Positions 1 to 11,400 of a DNA stretch of 64,000 nt are shown in pieces. A program made the translations under genes and the position numbers. Position 1 is the first letter of the stretch. Each line of letters starts with the position of its first letter. Under the pieces are notes generated by a model. The model was not told the origin of the DNA. It did no database searches and saw only the letters and a list, made by a program, of their open reading frames with translations. The stretch is from assembly GCA_948567375.1 (NCBI GenBank), contig OX419756.1:43688552-43752551 (forward strand). The letters are read 5' to 3'. The stretch is from Lunularia cruciata. Taxonomy: Eukaryota; Streptophyta; Marchantiopsida; Lunulariales; Lunulariaceae.

Positions 1-305
1 AGATAAAATTTATAATAAGATTAGATACACAACATGAAAAAATTTACAAGACCTTGACTCCAAAAAAGTTAAAAAAAGGAGATAGATACATATGAGTATT
101 AGTAATATTACAATAACTCAAAGACAAAGTGGATATGTAGACTCGATTGGCAACTTATACAAAATATAACATAAAAATGCAGGTTATAGAATATATATAC
201 ACAACGAAGTTGAAGATAGATTTGATTAGTATTGGCATCAAACATGATATAGCAAAGATGCCTAATATAATAAGAAATAAAAAAATTAACAAAAGTAAAT
301 GCCAT

Positions 306-682
306 TGTTTTTATCACCTAAACATTTGCTTAAAGTTTCAATGAATTAGACCAATATCTTAATAGGTGGGATTAAGAGAATGAGGGTTTTCTTTAAAAAA
401 TAATTTCTTTATGACTTCTTATTGGAGCAGTTCACCTTCCTTCCTACATGCATAATAAAATTAGTATTATATTTTATGCTTTATATAACATAACATGTTT
501 TTATCACCTAAACATTTGCTTAAAGTTTCAATGAATTAGACCAATATCTTAATAGGTGGGATTAAGAGAATGAGGGTTTTCTTTAAAAAATAATTTCTTT
601 ATGACTTCTTATTGGAGCAGTTCACCTTCCTTCCTACATGCATAATAAAATTAGTATTATATTTTATGCTTTATATAACATA
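306..682. repeat. 187-bp perfect tandem duplication
   Basis: Bases 306-492 recur without a visible mismatch at 496-682, with a period of 190 bp. The unit is AT-rich and non-coding. Identity this complete in otherwise unremarkable AT-rich DNA indicates a recent duplication, or an assembly artefact. Confidence 0.93.
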
Positions 683-1863
683 GTCTTGTAATCAAATTCC
701 TCCAAGATGGTATATAAGGTACAATTTCAGAAGGTTAACATACTAATCCCTTAAGTACTCCAAGTTAGTTCCTCTGTGATAGGCTTACTCCAAAGTAGAG
801 AATTAACTCTTAACTCCAATAATCTTCATAGAACTCTATAAGTTTCATTCCATTTACTCAATCCATGCACCCAGTTCTCTTAAACGAGATAACTTTCTTT
901 TTTGAATTACTCTTAATATAATCTCTAAAACAATTATAATAAAAGACTCAAGAATAGAGTGAAATCCTTACTTTATCTAAATTACTTCAGTCTCTATAGT
1001 GTTAACTCTAAAGGGTAAAGGAATCCTAGACCTTTAGGTGTTTATATGGGGAGGTTTAGGTTTCTTTAGATGCTTTACACATGTATACAGTCAGAATTAT
1101 CCCTATTTAAATGTTTTGCTTTGCTGTTTTCAGTTTCCACCTAATACGATCATTATTCTGGCGATCCTGGATGGTGGGACCCACTTAGCAGTTTTGGCAC
1201 ACAAAGTTTCGGGGGAATAAAGAAGGAATAATTGAAGATGATTTGGCCAGGGGGGATGAATCTTCGTGGCTGCTGAGTCAATACGAACAGGAGCTGCAGT
1301 AGCGGATGAGGACCAGAAAAGACAAAGCAGACGCAGAATTCCTTCAAATTCCTTTCTGTGCATGGAGTCACGTCTCTGCACACTTTTCGAGGAGTTATGA
1401 GAAATTTCGGATCGACCTACGGTCCTAAATCCGCGATCGAGTAGAAGAATGCTGGAAGTTGGTCTCTTGCAGCTGATGCAAAACTGTCGGGCGTTCCATA
1501 AAGGAGACTGACTCTCAGTAATGAGAAAATGCTGAGCCCTTCCTGTTTTGCGGGAAATAGAGAGTGACCGTTCTGTTATTGTTGATGTTGTTGTTCATCA
1601 AGCATCATTCGATTCGGCGTGGACTAGGTGGGTTTCCTGGATTCTCACGGTCAATCAAGCGAGCATCGGTCTAACATTACGTGGGAGGTGTGTGTCATCC
1701 ACATCGGTCTAACAGTACGTGGGAGGTGTGTCATCGACGCAGTCGGTAGTATTCCCGCGAGTTAGTGAGGTGGAGTTGTATCAACTGGACAGTTGGAAGG
1801 ATACTTCACGAGAGGGAACTCTGGTTTTGTCTGGCTGTCTCTCTTTTAACCTGATCAAATCTC
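683..1863. other. intergenic DNA and probable promoter/leader of the TauD-like gene
   Basis: No coding region is recognised. Bases 683-1000 are AT-rich. From about 1100 onward the base composition becomes more balanced, as expected for a promoter and leader. A 30-bp motif at 1664-1693 recurs at 1702-1731 with one mismatch (38-bp period). It contains TACGTGGGAGG, whose ACGTG core resembles a G-box/ABRE half. Regulatory meaning is inference. Confidence 0.5.
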
Positions 1864-2011
1864 ACAGAAACATATTCTTGGGTGCAGTTGCTTGTCTGTA
1901 AGAAGTTGCACAAGCTCTCAGCGTTCATATCGTGCTCTTACAGAAACATATTCTTGGGTGTAGTTGCTTGTCTGTAAGAAGTTGCACAAGCTCTCAGCGT
2001 TCATATCGTGC
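1864..2011. repeat. 72-bp tandem duplication in the leader of the TauD-like gene
   Basis: Bases 1864-1935 recur at 1940-2011 (76-bp period) with one visible difference, C at 1885 against T at 1961. The second copy ends 58 bp before the predicted start codon, so both copies probably lie in the 5' untranslated leader or core promoter. Confidence 0.9.
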
Positions 2012-2017
2012 ACCCGC

Positions 2018-2021
<4 letters not shown>

Positions 2022-2070
<49 letters not shown>
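2022..2070 (+). repeat. (GA)n tract abutting the start codon
   Basis: About 49 bases of uninterrupted GA dinucleotide run directly into the ATG at 2070. GA tracts in plant leaders are known targets of GAGA-binding BBR/BPC factors, but here the tract may simply be a microsatellite. It probably varies in length between individuals. Confidence 0.9.
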
Positions 2071-2073
<3 letters not shown>

Positions 2074-4038
2074 GGGTCATTGAGAAAGAGCTTCTGCTGG
2101 GGCAAGTAGGGGAGCAGAAGATGGTGGCTGGATTAGCTTTTCCAGAGGTTTTGGTCCCGTCGGATATCTCGCAAGAAGGGGATGCGAGGGCTGTAGCAGC
2201 TTCAGTGAAGCAGAACAAGAACTTTATTGAACAGATTCTGCACAAAAATGGAGCAATTCTTTTCCGAGGTTTTGGGTTAAAGGATGCATCGGATTTCAAT
2301 ACTTTCGTCGAGGCTTTTGAATACGAAGAACTTCCCTATGTGGGTGGGGCTGCCCCCAGGACTAATGTGGTTGGGCGAGTTTTCACGTCGAATGAATCTC
2401 CTCCCGATCAAAAAATTCCGTTCCATCACGAGATGGCTCAGGTTGGTTTCTTCATTATCCCCTATTTCGAGCCCACAATTTCTGTCGAACTGCTCTGATT
2501 TGCATGAACTGATTCTTGGTGGACAACGTTACGTATCGAACATGACGCATTATCAGTTGGTACTACAAGGCAGCATTGAACTGGAGTTACGAATGTTTGC
2601 AAGAGCAGGACACGAATACCCTGTTTCTGTCCATGGAAAATAATGTGTCCGTGAGGTTTGTCAATTCAGGTCCAGATGCATCTTGGGGTTACCACACCGC
2701 TCGTAGTTGACATTTGGACAGACCCTTTCCCGAATATACTTTTGAGTGAGGAGACAGAAGGAAAAGAGGTTGTGAGCAAGAATATTACTTGCATCACTTT
2801 GAGCAATTGCTTCAAACTGACTATTTCCTGCAAACCTTAGAGAAGTGTTCCTCCCTTCTGTGAGAACATTATGAACCTCAATACTCTCAAAATAGAACGC
2901 TTCTACCAAGACAGAGTTCCTTACGTTTTAGAAATGTAGCTGCAACCTCGTATGAAACAATTGCTTGATCAACTGTAACATAATGGCTGCAGATACTCTC
3001 AGTTCATGACCATGTAGTTCCTTGGGAAATCTGCTTACGTAGGATTTAAGTCCTATAAATGGACAGTTTTCGTACGTTTAGCTCTATCTGCTCGTTCGTT
3101 TGTTCCTTGCTGTGCTACATATTTATATATGATTATCAGCACATCGAGTTGTATACACTGCCAGGTACCGGAGTTTCCAGCCAAGGTCTTCTTCTTCTGT
3201 GAGGTGGAGCCGATTCAAGGTGGAGAAACTCCAATTTTACTCAGTCATCGTATCTATGAACGGATGTTGGAAGAGTGGCCGAAGTTTGTCCATGAACTGG
3301 AAGAGAAGGGTTTGCTGTACAACAGGGTTTTAGGGGAAGGAGATGATCCATCTTCTCCTATCGGCCGAGGTTGGCAGTCAACATTTCTTACGAAAGACCG
3401 GGAAGAAGCTGAGAAGAGGTAAAATTCTTCCATGTATTCAACACCTTCATTAACCTTTTATGACCAAACGTTTATGATTCGTAGCTTGTACAGAAGAAGT
3501 ATGATTCTACCTGAAGAAAATCAAACCTTGACTGGATTCCCAGTCCAGATATGATCTATTATATCGCTGTAGAGTCTGCAGTTCTTAGTTGAATAGACCA
3601 ATTCCTCTTGGTAAACTGTGCGTGGCTACGCATTTTCCCTGACTCTTGACTGATTCAAGCTTGTTCTTTTGAAGGGCTGCAAAACTGGGTATGAAGCTTG
3701 AGTGGTTGGAAGATGGTGTAAAAACAGTATCGGGGCCAATACCAGCAGTGAAGCTTGACGAAGCACATGGGCGGAAGGTGTGGTTCAACAGCATGGTGGC
3801 CGCGTATACTGGATGGGAAGATTCACGCAACGTACCTGAAAAGGCAGTGACATTTGGAGATGGTACCCCACTGCCAGTTGATGCAGTGATGGCATGTTTG
3901 CAAATTTTGACTGAAGAAAGTGTAGCTATTCCATGGCGAAACGGAGATGTACTACTGTTAGATAACGTCCAAGTACAACATGCACGAAAGCCATTTTGGG
4001 GTCCTCGGCGAGTACTCGCAGCTTTATCTAAGAATTAA
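2070..4038 (+). CDS. TauD-like Fe(II)/2-oxoglutarate-dependent oxygenase (clavaminate synthase-like protein)
   Basis: Predicted 329-residue protein from three exons: 2070-2441, 3165-3418 and 3675-4038. Introns of 723 and 256 bp obey GT..AG and the phases join exactly. It closely resembles the plant clavaminate synthase-like family typified by Arabidopsis At3g21360, whose length is about the same. The family has the TauD/TfdA double-stranded beta-helix fold, which binds Fe(II) and 2-oxoglutarate; the physiological substrate is not established. The iron-binding HxE motif is in FHHEMAQ (residues 118-124) at the end of exon 1. The distal histidine is H311 in QHARKPF, and arginines R320/R321 are placed to bind 2-oxoglutarate. 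Conserved blocks LPYVGGAAPRTNVVGR, SSPIGRGW and VWFNSMVAAYTGWED are intact. The start is the first ATG after the GA tract. All key residues are present, so the gene looks functional. No signal peptide is evident, so a soluble location is inferred. Confidence 0.93.
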
Positions 4039-4411
4039 GATGTTGCACAGTCGATAGAGCCCTAGGGATATGAATTTGACACCAATTTGTGTTTGTCAAG
4101 AATGGGCATCCATATTGTGTACATGTACAAGATTTAGGTGTAATCACAAGAAATATGTAGAGTAAAATTTAAGATGTATAGTGTACATTTCTGTCATCCA
4201 ACTCTGCGGGTTGTTCCAATACTTTTGATCTAAACTGTTGCTTGATTTGCAGTATTTTGTGATTTAAACGCATGTAAAACACAAAGGTAATTTTCCCATC
4301 GCACTTGCTAATATGAAGTATTCTGCCTGCAATAGTCATTAATCTGTCAAAATGGTTACTTGTAATACATTTTATGAAAATAAGGAAATCTTCACTTCTC
4401 TTTTACACAAT

Positions 4412-4527
4412 CCTAGATTCTCGGAAAAGAGGCGACCGCGTAGGAAGAATGGATGATGGGAAGACCCCCATCAAGCCGTACAAGGGAGAGAAAAAAAGGT
4501 AACATGGGGCTAATCCCCTAGATTCTC
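4412..4527 (+). mobile_element. short dispersed element (copy A) with 11-bp flanking direct repeats
   Basis: A roughly 94-bp sequence (4423-4516) is bounded by the perfect 11-bp repeat CCTAGATTCTC at 4412-4422 and 4517-4527, as expected of a target-site duplication. Related copies lie at 18329-18420 (opposite strand) and 36553-36640. Shared core pieces include GGGAAGAC, CATCAAGC and, near the 3' end, GTAA followed by GGCTAA or GGCTCA and CCCC. It is too short to code. The class (SINE-like or MITE-like) is undecided. Confidence 0.7.
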
Positions 4528-5448
4528 TAGTGAATCAATTTTGCGTTAAACTTTGAAATAAACTCTATCTATAATTAAAGATCACGACAATCACACTAAA
4601 ATTGCAGCTAATGGTCAGTTATATTTGTGCGGGAAATATAAATATCTTATAAATATCTTATGCCCATTATGAAATTTATTTATATTTTAATGGGTGAGAT
4701 AATCGAGAAAATAAGATCTTCTTTAGGATTGCTAAATGCCTAACCTATATCAAATAGCAAAAAATATCTTGTAAGCTTGATCGGAAACTGCGGATCACTC
4801 AGGTCAGATCCCTCATATTATTGGTGGTTAACCCCATCTTACTTGTACCGCCTGATGATGGGGTCTAGCGGATCTAATTCCAATTTAGAATTTCTCCGCT
4901 TTAAAGAGTTTTTGACGACCGGTAAATACCCAACCGGCCGAAATTCATCCCGATTCTTCGAACAACGTGAAACCGTGTTCTACGCTGTAAGTTCTGTAGT
5001 TAAATGCAAGGTACCAGATGTCACGTTCTATACAAGAGTGATGACATGCTTAGAACCCCATCTCACAGTCGGTTTATCTCGATATAAGAGAATTTAGTTT
5101 TTGACTGTGACAAGATTCGTATGTCTTCTGGTCTGCCTTGGCTCTTCGTCCTCGTGACGCTGTGGCGGGAGAATTGCGCGAAATTCAGCAAGACGAAAGC
5201 GCATGCGGAAAGGAAACAGCGGGTGAAGTGGTGAATTGAACTCTGTCAGGCGTGCGTGGGATCCGAAGATTGCTTGCAAATGCGGTCGGAACTGGTGTCG
5301 AAGAAGGAAGCAATTGGTGAGGAGTGCTGTAGAATGAAGAGGTTTAAGGAGAATCGAAGAACCTGTGTTACAATTGGGAGAACTTGAACCGGTTGAGGGG
5401 AGAGAAGGGAGAGAAGGAAGGAAAGGGTCAGTGAAGGAGAGGAGGAAG
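4528..5448. other. intergenic spacer and RFC3 leader
   Basis: Bases 4528-4770 are AT-rich. Bases 4770-5095 hold an unbroken frame of about 106 codons (4777-5097) with no recognisable domain, which I do not accept as a gene. From about 5100 the sequence becomes purine-rich with GGGAGAGAAGG-type runs, and probably forms the RFC3 promoter and 5' leader. Confidence 0.5.
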
Positions 5449-8400
5449 ATGGGGGTGGGAAAGGCGGGGCCGATGGAGGTGGAGCAAGGAAATTCCAAGA
5501 TGGAGTGGAACTCTAATGCGGAAGATAGTCTGAACTTGTCAGCAGCGCTGAGGAAGGGCAAGGCTGTGCTAGCTCCTCCTGCGAAAAGAATGGGTCCTTG
5601 GGTCGAGAAGTATCGACCTACTACTCTCGCGGATGTTGCAGCCCATAAGGATATCGTGGAGACCAGTTGAGTTATCTCTTGTTTCTTTCTCTCATTGTGA
5701 TCGTTTCTTTCTGCAGCGAATCGCAGGGTTTATGAATGTCAGGCTTAAATAGCATACGTAGTTCAGAAATTAAGGCTTTGCTAAATGGTGAACGTCCTCA
5801 GTGTCGAAAAAATCCTGGTCTGGTGCTCAGATGCTACAAATTTTTGAATTCTAAGAATTTTTAATGTTCAACCTCCACGTCGAGGAACATCTATTTTTGG
5901 TCTGGACATGTTTTAGCAGCAAGGGTTAGGAAACCATGAGACCGCGTCTATCCAGGTTCAGGATGATCGAATGGTATCTGTAAACAAGGGAGAGAGAGTT
6001 GATTGGATGAGCACCAGTCTCAAAGTAGAAATTATCGGCCGTTGTTAACCTTGATAGAGCAAGTCGCTTTTGGTCTTGAATTGCCTTGACAGTAAGCGTT
6101 CTGACTAGTTTGATAAACACGATTGGAAAGGGCTTTACGATACCTGAATTCCATTCTTGGCCCTGAAGTACCCGGAGATGGCGAGGTTTTGCGGTTTTGC
6201 GGTTTTGCTAACCGGCGAGGTCAACATCGAGAGTTGGTCTTCGAGTTCCTGACGATATTTTACTGAATGGCAGTCGATAGGCTCACTGGGGAGAATAGGC
6301 TTCCACATTTACTGCTCTACGGACCCCCTGGGACTGGGAAAACCTCGTCAATTTTAGCAGTGGCTCGCAAGCTCTATGGAGCTCAATTTCAGAACATGAT
6401 TCTTGAGCTTAATGCTTCCGATGACCGAGGGATTGACGTGGTGCGGAACCAAATCCAGGACTTCGCAAGCATGCAGAGTATTTCCTTCGGGTAAGTCTCA
6501 TTTGCAAGTTTCCTTGCGGGATGGAAATAAGGGTTTATATTCCCGGTTGTCTTCAATAAAGATCGCAGTTCTTTATGACTGTACCTAACCTGACCTCTAT
6601 ACGTAGAGCCAGTCGCTTGGCTTAGGAGTTTTCTTCGGTCGTTTTGTTCGATTTGAGTTGTACCATACCCTTCCTGAATGCATGAATATCCTCTACTAAT
6701 CTGGGGCAATTCACTTCGCTGCGACCTCCCACTTATTCTATGCTGTGAAACATTTCTGACAACTTCATTCTTTTGGGCCATGCAGTGCCAAACTCAACGT
6801 GAAGCTGATCATACTTGATGAAGCAGATGCCATGACAAAGGATGCTCAGTTCTCTCTTCGCAGGAGTAAGTTGTCTACCCTTGTAACTTGTTCTTTGTGC
6901 CACGTTCATGCAGAAGGCGTAGACAGGGTCGCCAATTTAGCTTCGGTTCACAAACATTATACTTACGCATGATTCCTATTCATATTTACATGATTCTTAT
7001 GCTTATTGCGGATCTGCAGTAATTGAGAAGTACACCAAAAGCACCAGATTTTGTCTGATTTGCAACTACGTGAGCAAGATTATACCTGCATTGCAATCTC
7101 GGTGCACGAGATTTCGCTTTGCTCCTCTCGAACCAGTGCATGTCACTGAGCGTCTAAGATTTGTCATCAAGGAAGAAGGGTAAGTTTACACTACTGAGAA
7201 CTCACTAAAGGGTGGAAATGCAGAGTATCAAGAACTGCCAGTACACTACATCAACTATTTCGTTTAGACTTGCATGCACTTAATTAGTTAGGTTTGCATG
7301 TGCTGAGGTTGCGTCGGTTCTGTCCTAAGTGGATGTTGATCCCCCGTTCTATGAACGACTTCTGCTTTCATTACACATATATCAAATGCCTTGACACTCA
7401 TGAGTTAAAGAACCGAAACTCGGGATGGGAAATAGAGGCATTGCATCCAGCTATCAACACCCCCGCAGGGCACTGACGAAGTCATGAGTGTTTATCGTGC
7501 AGACTTACTATGAAAAGTCTTGCTTTTTCCTTATCGTGTTTTGTAGTGTTGAATGACTCATGCTGACGTAGAGCATGCAGGGGTTAATCCTAGTCATCAT
7601 ACGCTCGCTCCGGGGACTGTCTCATAATTTTATGAGACGTGGACAATATATGTCCTATGCACCAACATATTCGTGCTGTTGCTAAATCATACCCAGTCAT
7701 GATTCTTTCCCAAGGTTATATTTGCTCGCACTCACTATGTACTATAGTTTTCTATGTTTCACAAACATTATGCTAACCCCTCTATGCAGATTTATGCATG
7801 CTTTTATTGCTCTATGTATTTGATAATTATGACGATCTTACTAGGTTACCATGTCAGAGTGAGAGTCAGTCGTGTCGGACGTGGTTATGGAACCGGCTTG
7901 TTTACAATGGGTTCTGTATTTCATTACGCAATATATCAACCATTTAGTGGATGTGGATTCCCCGTTCAACGAACGGCTTCTGCTCGAGTTACTCATATAT
8001 CGAATACCAACTCAGGCGTCCATAGCGCTTGCTGTGATATATTGATATCCAAGTCATTGGATGCTTTGCTCGTCTTCCTCGTTCTCTGAGCGATTTATAC
8101 TTCCAGTGCTCTGTCTCATCCACCTTCTCCGATTTTCGTTTCCTGACTCAGCTCTTCCTTGACCCGCGATATTTACCGACTAATACTTGTCTCTTGCCAC
8201 CAGCTTATCTCCATCCTTTTCAGCTGTCCGTTTCTTCCTGTTGTATGTATTTCTCTACTTATGTGGGAGGACTGTCTCCGTTTCTTTGCAGGCTGCATCT
8301 CAAATATGCGAGTTGCTATCTAATGGTTTCCACGTGACAGTTTTTCGCCTTTCATTCGATGATGTTTCTCATATAGATATGCGGGTGTTTCAATATGTTT

Positions 8401-11400
8401 ATTGCGCTTATGCCATTGCTGCAGGTTACCTTCAACTTAGGGATTTCATACTACTCTAGCCTTGTGTGTAGCTTACCTTCCGCGGATTCTACCCTCGGGG
8501 TTTAATACTCCTAGTGTTGCGTATCATGTACATATTGTTTATTGCTCATTTGCACTTCATGAGTTCTGGATAACCCGTTCCCAGAACGGCTTCCGTTCTC
8601 GTATACCTATATATCTTATACCAGTTCTCGTATACCTATATATCTTATACCAATACGATATATTCCCGGAGGCCTGTATACCATACTGTTGTTTGGGAGT
8701 CCTTCTTGACTTCTGAATTCATATATATACTGTATACTTCACCTTCACCTTCATTCACTTCACCTCTGCTTTTCCCCGCTTCAGTTGACTCATCCCCTTC
8801 CCGTGCAGCGCTGAAGTTTTCTTGCTCCACTCTCGTGTCACTAGCGAACCTCTGCTTGACTCTTTCTCATTATTGTGTCCTGGACTTTCTCTCTACTAAT
8901 GAATGTTTGTGATTTCAGGGATCCATCAGGTATGTCTCGATTTCTTCCCTCATCTTACTCATGTGGATTCTTTTCTTTCTGGACTGATCCTCATTATACG
9001 GCTAAGACTCCAGTGCTTAAGTGCGTGCCTGCACTTTTGCTTGCCCTTGCTTTCCACACTTCCACCTCTGTTCCTTTTGACATTCCCATTACTTTTGAGT
9101 GGCACTTTAGGGGAGCCACCGAGTTTGCCTTGGCAGTCATGAGTTTTAGAGCAGAAACTCGGTATGAGGGGTACTGACAATTGCTCAGGTACTTCGGCAC
9201 TGCGTGAGGCACTGATGAAGTTACAGGTGTTTTCGTGAAGGTTTACTATGGCCGGCTTCTGCTTCCCCTTTGCTGTTTAGCGACTCAGGACTCAAGCGTC
9301 CATAGCGCTTGTTGTGATATCCTTTATATCCTGTCCTTTTTTCGCTTCGCTCTTGGTACCCTGTTACACTGCGACAGGTTTCTGCAGCCACACCATCCTA
9401 TAGCTCTCGAATTGTTCCACTCCTCCATTCCCCAGCTAATTCCCTCCCTATTATTTTTCCTTCGCTCTTTGCCTGATTCATGGGACCTCTTGTGTATACA
9501 GTGTTCCTACCCGACTCCGGCCCAAGTTTTTTATTTTTATCGTTCATGCACTGCTTACTGGCAGTCTTTTACATAGCGTTACCTATTTCTCGCAGTTGTT
9601 TGCATAGAGTTCTCAATTTCATGGTGGTTTACTAGTCTGTTAGCCATATGTTATTCACAATTTGTTTCAATTATGGCTTTGCTTCAAGTTACATTCGATG
9701 CATTCTACCTTATGGATCTCTCACTATTCTAGCATTGTCAATTATGTACATTTTGCTTATCGATCATGTGCACCTCATGAGTTCTGGATAACCCGTTCCC
9801 AGAACGGCATCTGTTCTCGTATACCTGTATACCTATATATCGTATACCAATATATCAACTATTCAGGCACTGGATGAAGTCGTTCGTGCTTCCGTGCAGG
9901 CTAACTGTGACAGTCTGTCTGCTTCCTTCTGGTGTTCAGTGTTTTAGGAATCATGCGCTCATAGAGCAGGTTGTGACATCCTCATATCCATTACTATCAT
10001 ACGTCGCTCTTTCCCTTTCTTCAATAGGAACTAACACTTACTTCCCTTCCTGCTCTATCGGTTCATATCATTCTGGAATGAATGATTCTATAGTAAATTT
10101 CTTCAGAGTGATCTTCATATTGAATGCATTATTCACCGTATACGGAATGTATGAGTTTACGCATTCCATGCACAGCTTACGCTCGCCTGCGGCTTAGTTA
10201 CTTAAGTTTGCAGGTGCTTACTTTGCGTCGGTTCTGTCCGAAGTAGGTGTGCATATACCGTTCTACGACTGCCTCTGCACTCACTATATCAACTATTCAG
10301 GCAATGGAGAAAAGCATACTTTTTCCAAAACCTTCCAGTTTCTGGTAATCACATGTTCATAGAATGTCCAGCAGAAGTCCAATTCACCGTTGTCTTCCAA
10401 GCATACGGGAAACCCCAGATTCTAACTAAGCGATTCGTGGGAACATAAAGGTTGACAGTAACAGAAGGTGGTGTGAAGGCTGTTGTCAGACTTGCTGGAG
10501 GAGACATGCGGAAAGCTCTAAATATTCTTCAGGTTGGACAATCTCTTTTGATCACCTGTAAATGCTAATGTTTTGGAAGCTTCTGGTTATGTTATGGCCA
10601 GCACCTTCAAAGTTTCCTTCTTTTGAGACTTCAAAGATATCGTTGTGTGGACTTTGTATCTGTTGTATACTCATTGTCTTCGGTTTGGTACTAGGCGGGT
10701 TTTGGATCCCCCTTTTGTTGAACGGCTTCTGCCCGCGTTATTCATAATCGTTATATTCAGTTTGTTTCTGATTGTTTCACATTCGCGCACTTCGCGATTT
10801 CTTTATATGATTTGACTCTTCGTTTTCTCAGTACACATTGGTTCACAGATTCTCTACATGTAGTATATATGGTCGTTGCTTGCTAATACATGCTTATGAA
10901 ATAGATTTCATCTCTTATTCGCATGTATTCTTCAGTCAGTTCTGCTTTGATTTTAATGCTATTTCATCTACATTTCATATGCATTTGATGAGTTCTGGAT
11001 CTTCCGTTCCTTGAACGGCCTCTGTCCTCATATATCCAATATCGTTGTGTGGACTGAACGCTTCCAGTTTTCTACTTGAGAAAGTCATTCCTGGGTCATT
11101 CCGTTTACTACTTGGAAAGGTCATCGGCAGAAAATTTGTATGTTTTATGTCTTATTATCTACGACATTTTTCTAACGGGTTCTGTATTCCATTAGTCACT
11201 ATATCGTATTCCTTATAACTTTCTCTCTTAAGCAGCATTTGTGCACTACTAAGTTAATACTCGATCAAGCTCATGTCTCACGCCTTTGGACAAACGATTT
11301 CTGCAGTCTACTCAAATGGCATCGCCTCATGTGACTGAAGAGGCAGTCTACCAATGCACCGGGAATCCAATGCCTAAAGATGTGCAACAAATATGTCATT

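Noticed and set aside
1932-2498. 188-codon frame including Arg-Glu repeats upstream of the oxygenase
   Set aside because: The upstream part is only the translated (GA)n tract and duplicated leader. The last part reads into intron 1 past the donor at 2442. The true coding start is the ATG at 2070.
7754-10197. Several 70-113-codon frames in RFC3 intron 4
   Set aside because: They arise from pyrimidine-rich repeated intron DNA, overlap one another in different frames, and have no domain. RFC3 exons flank them with exact phase.
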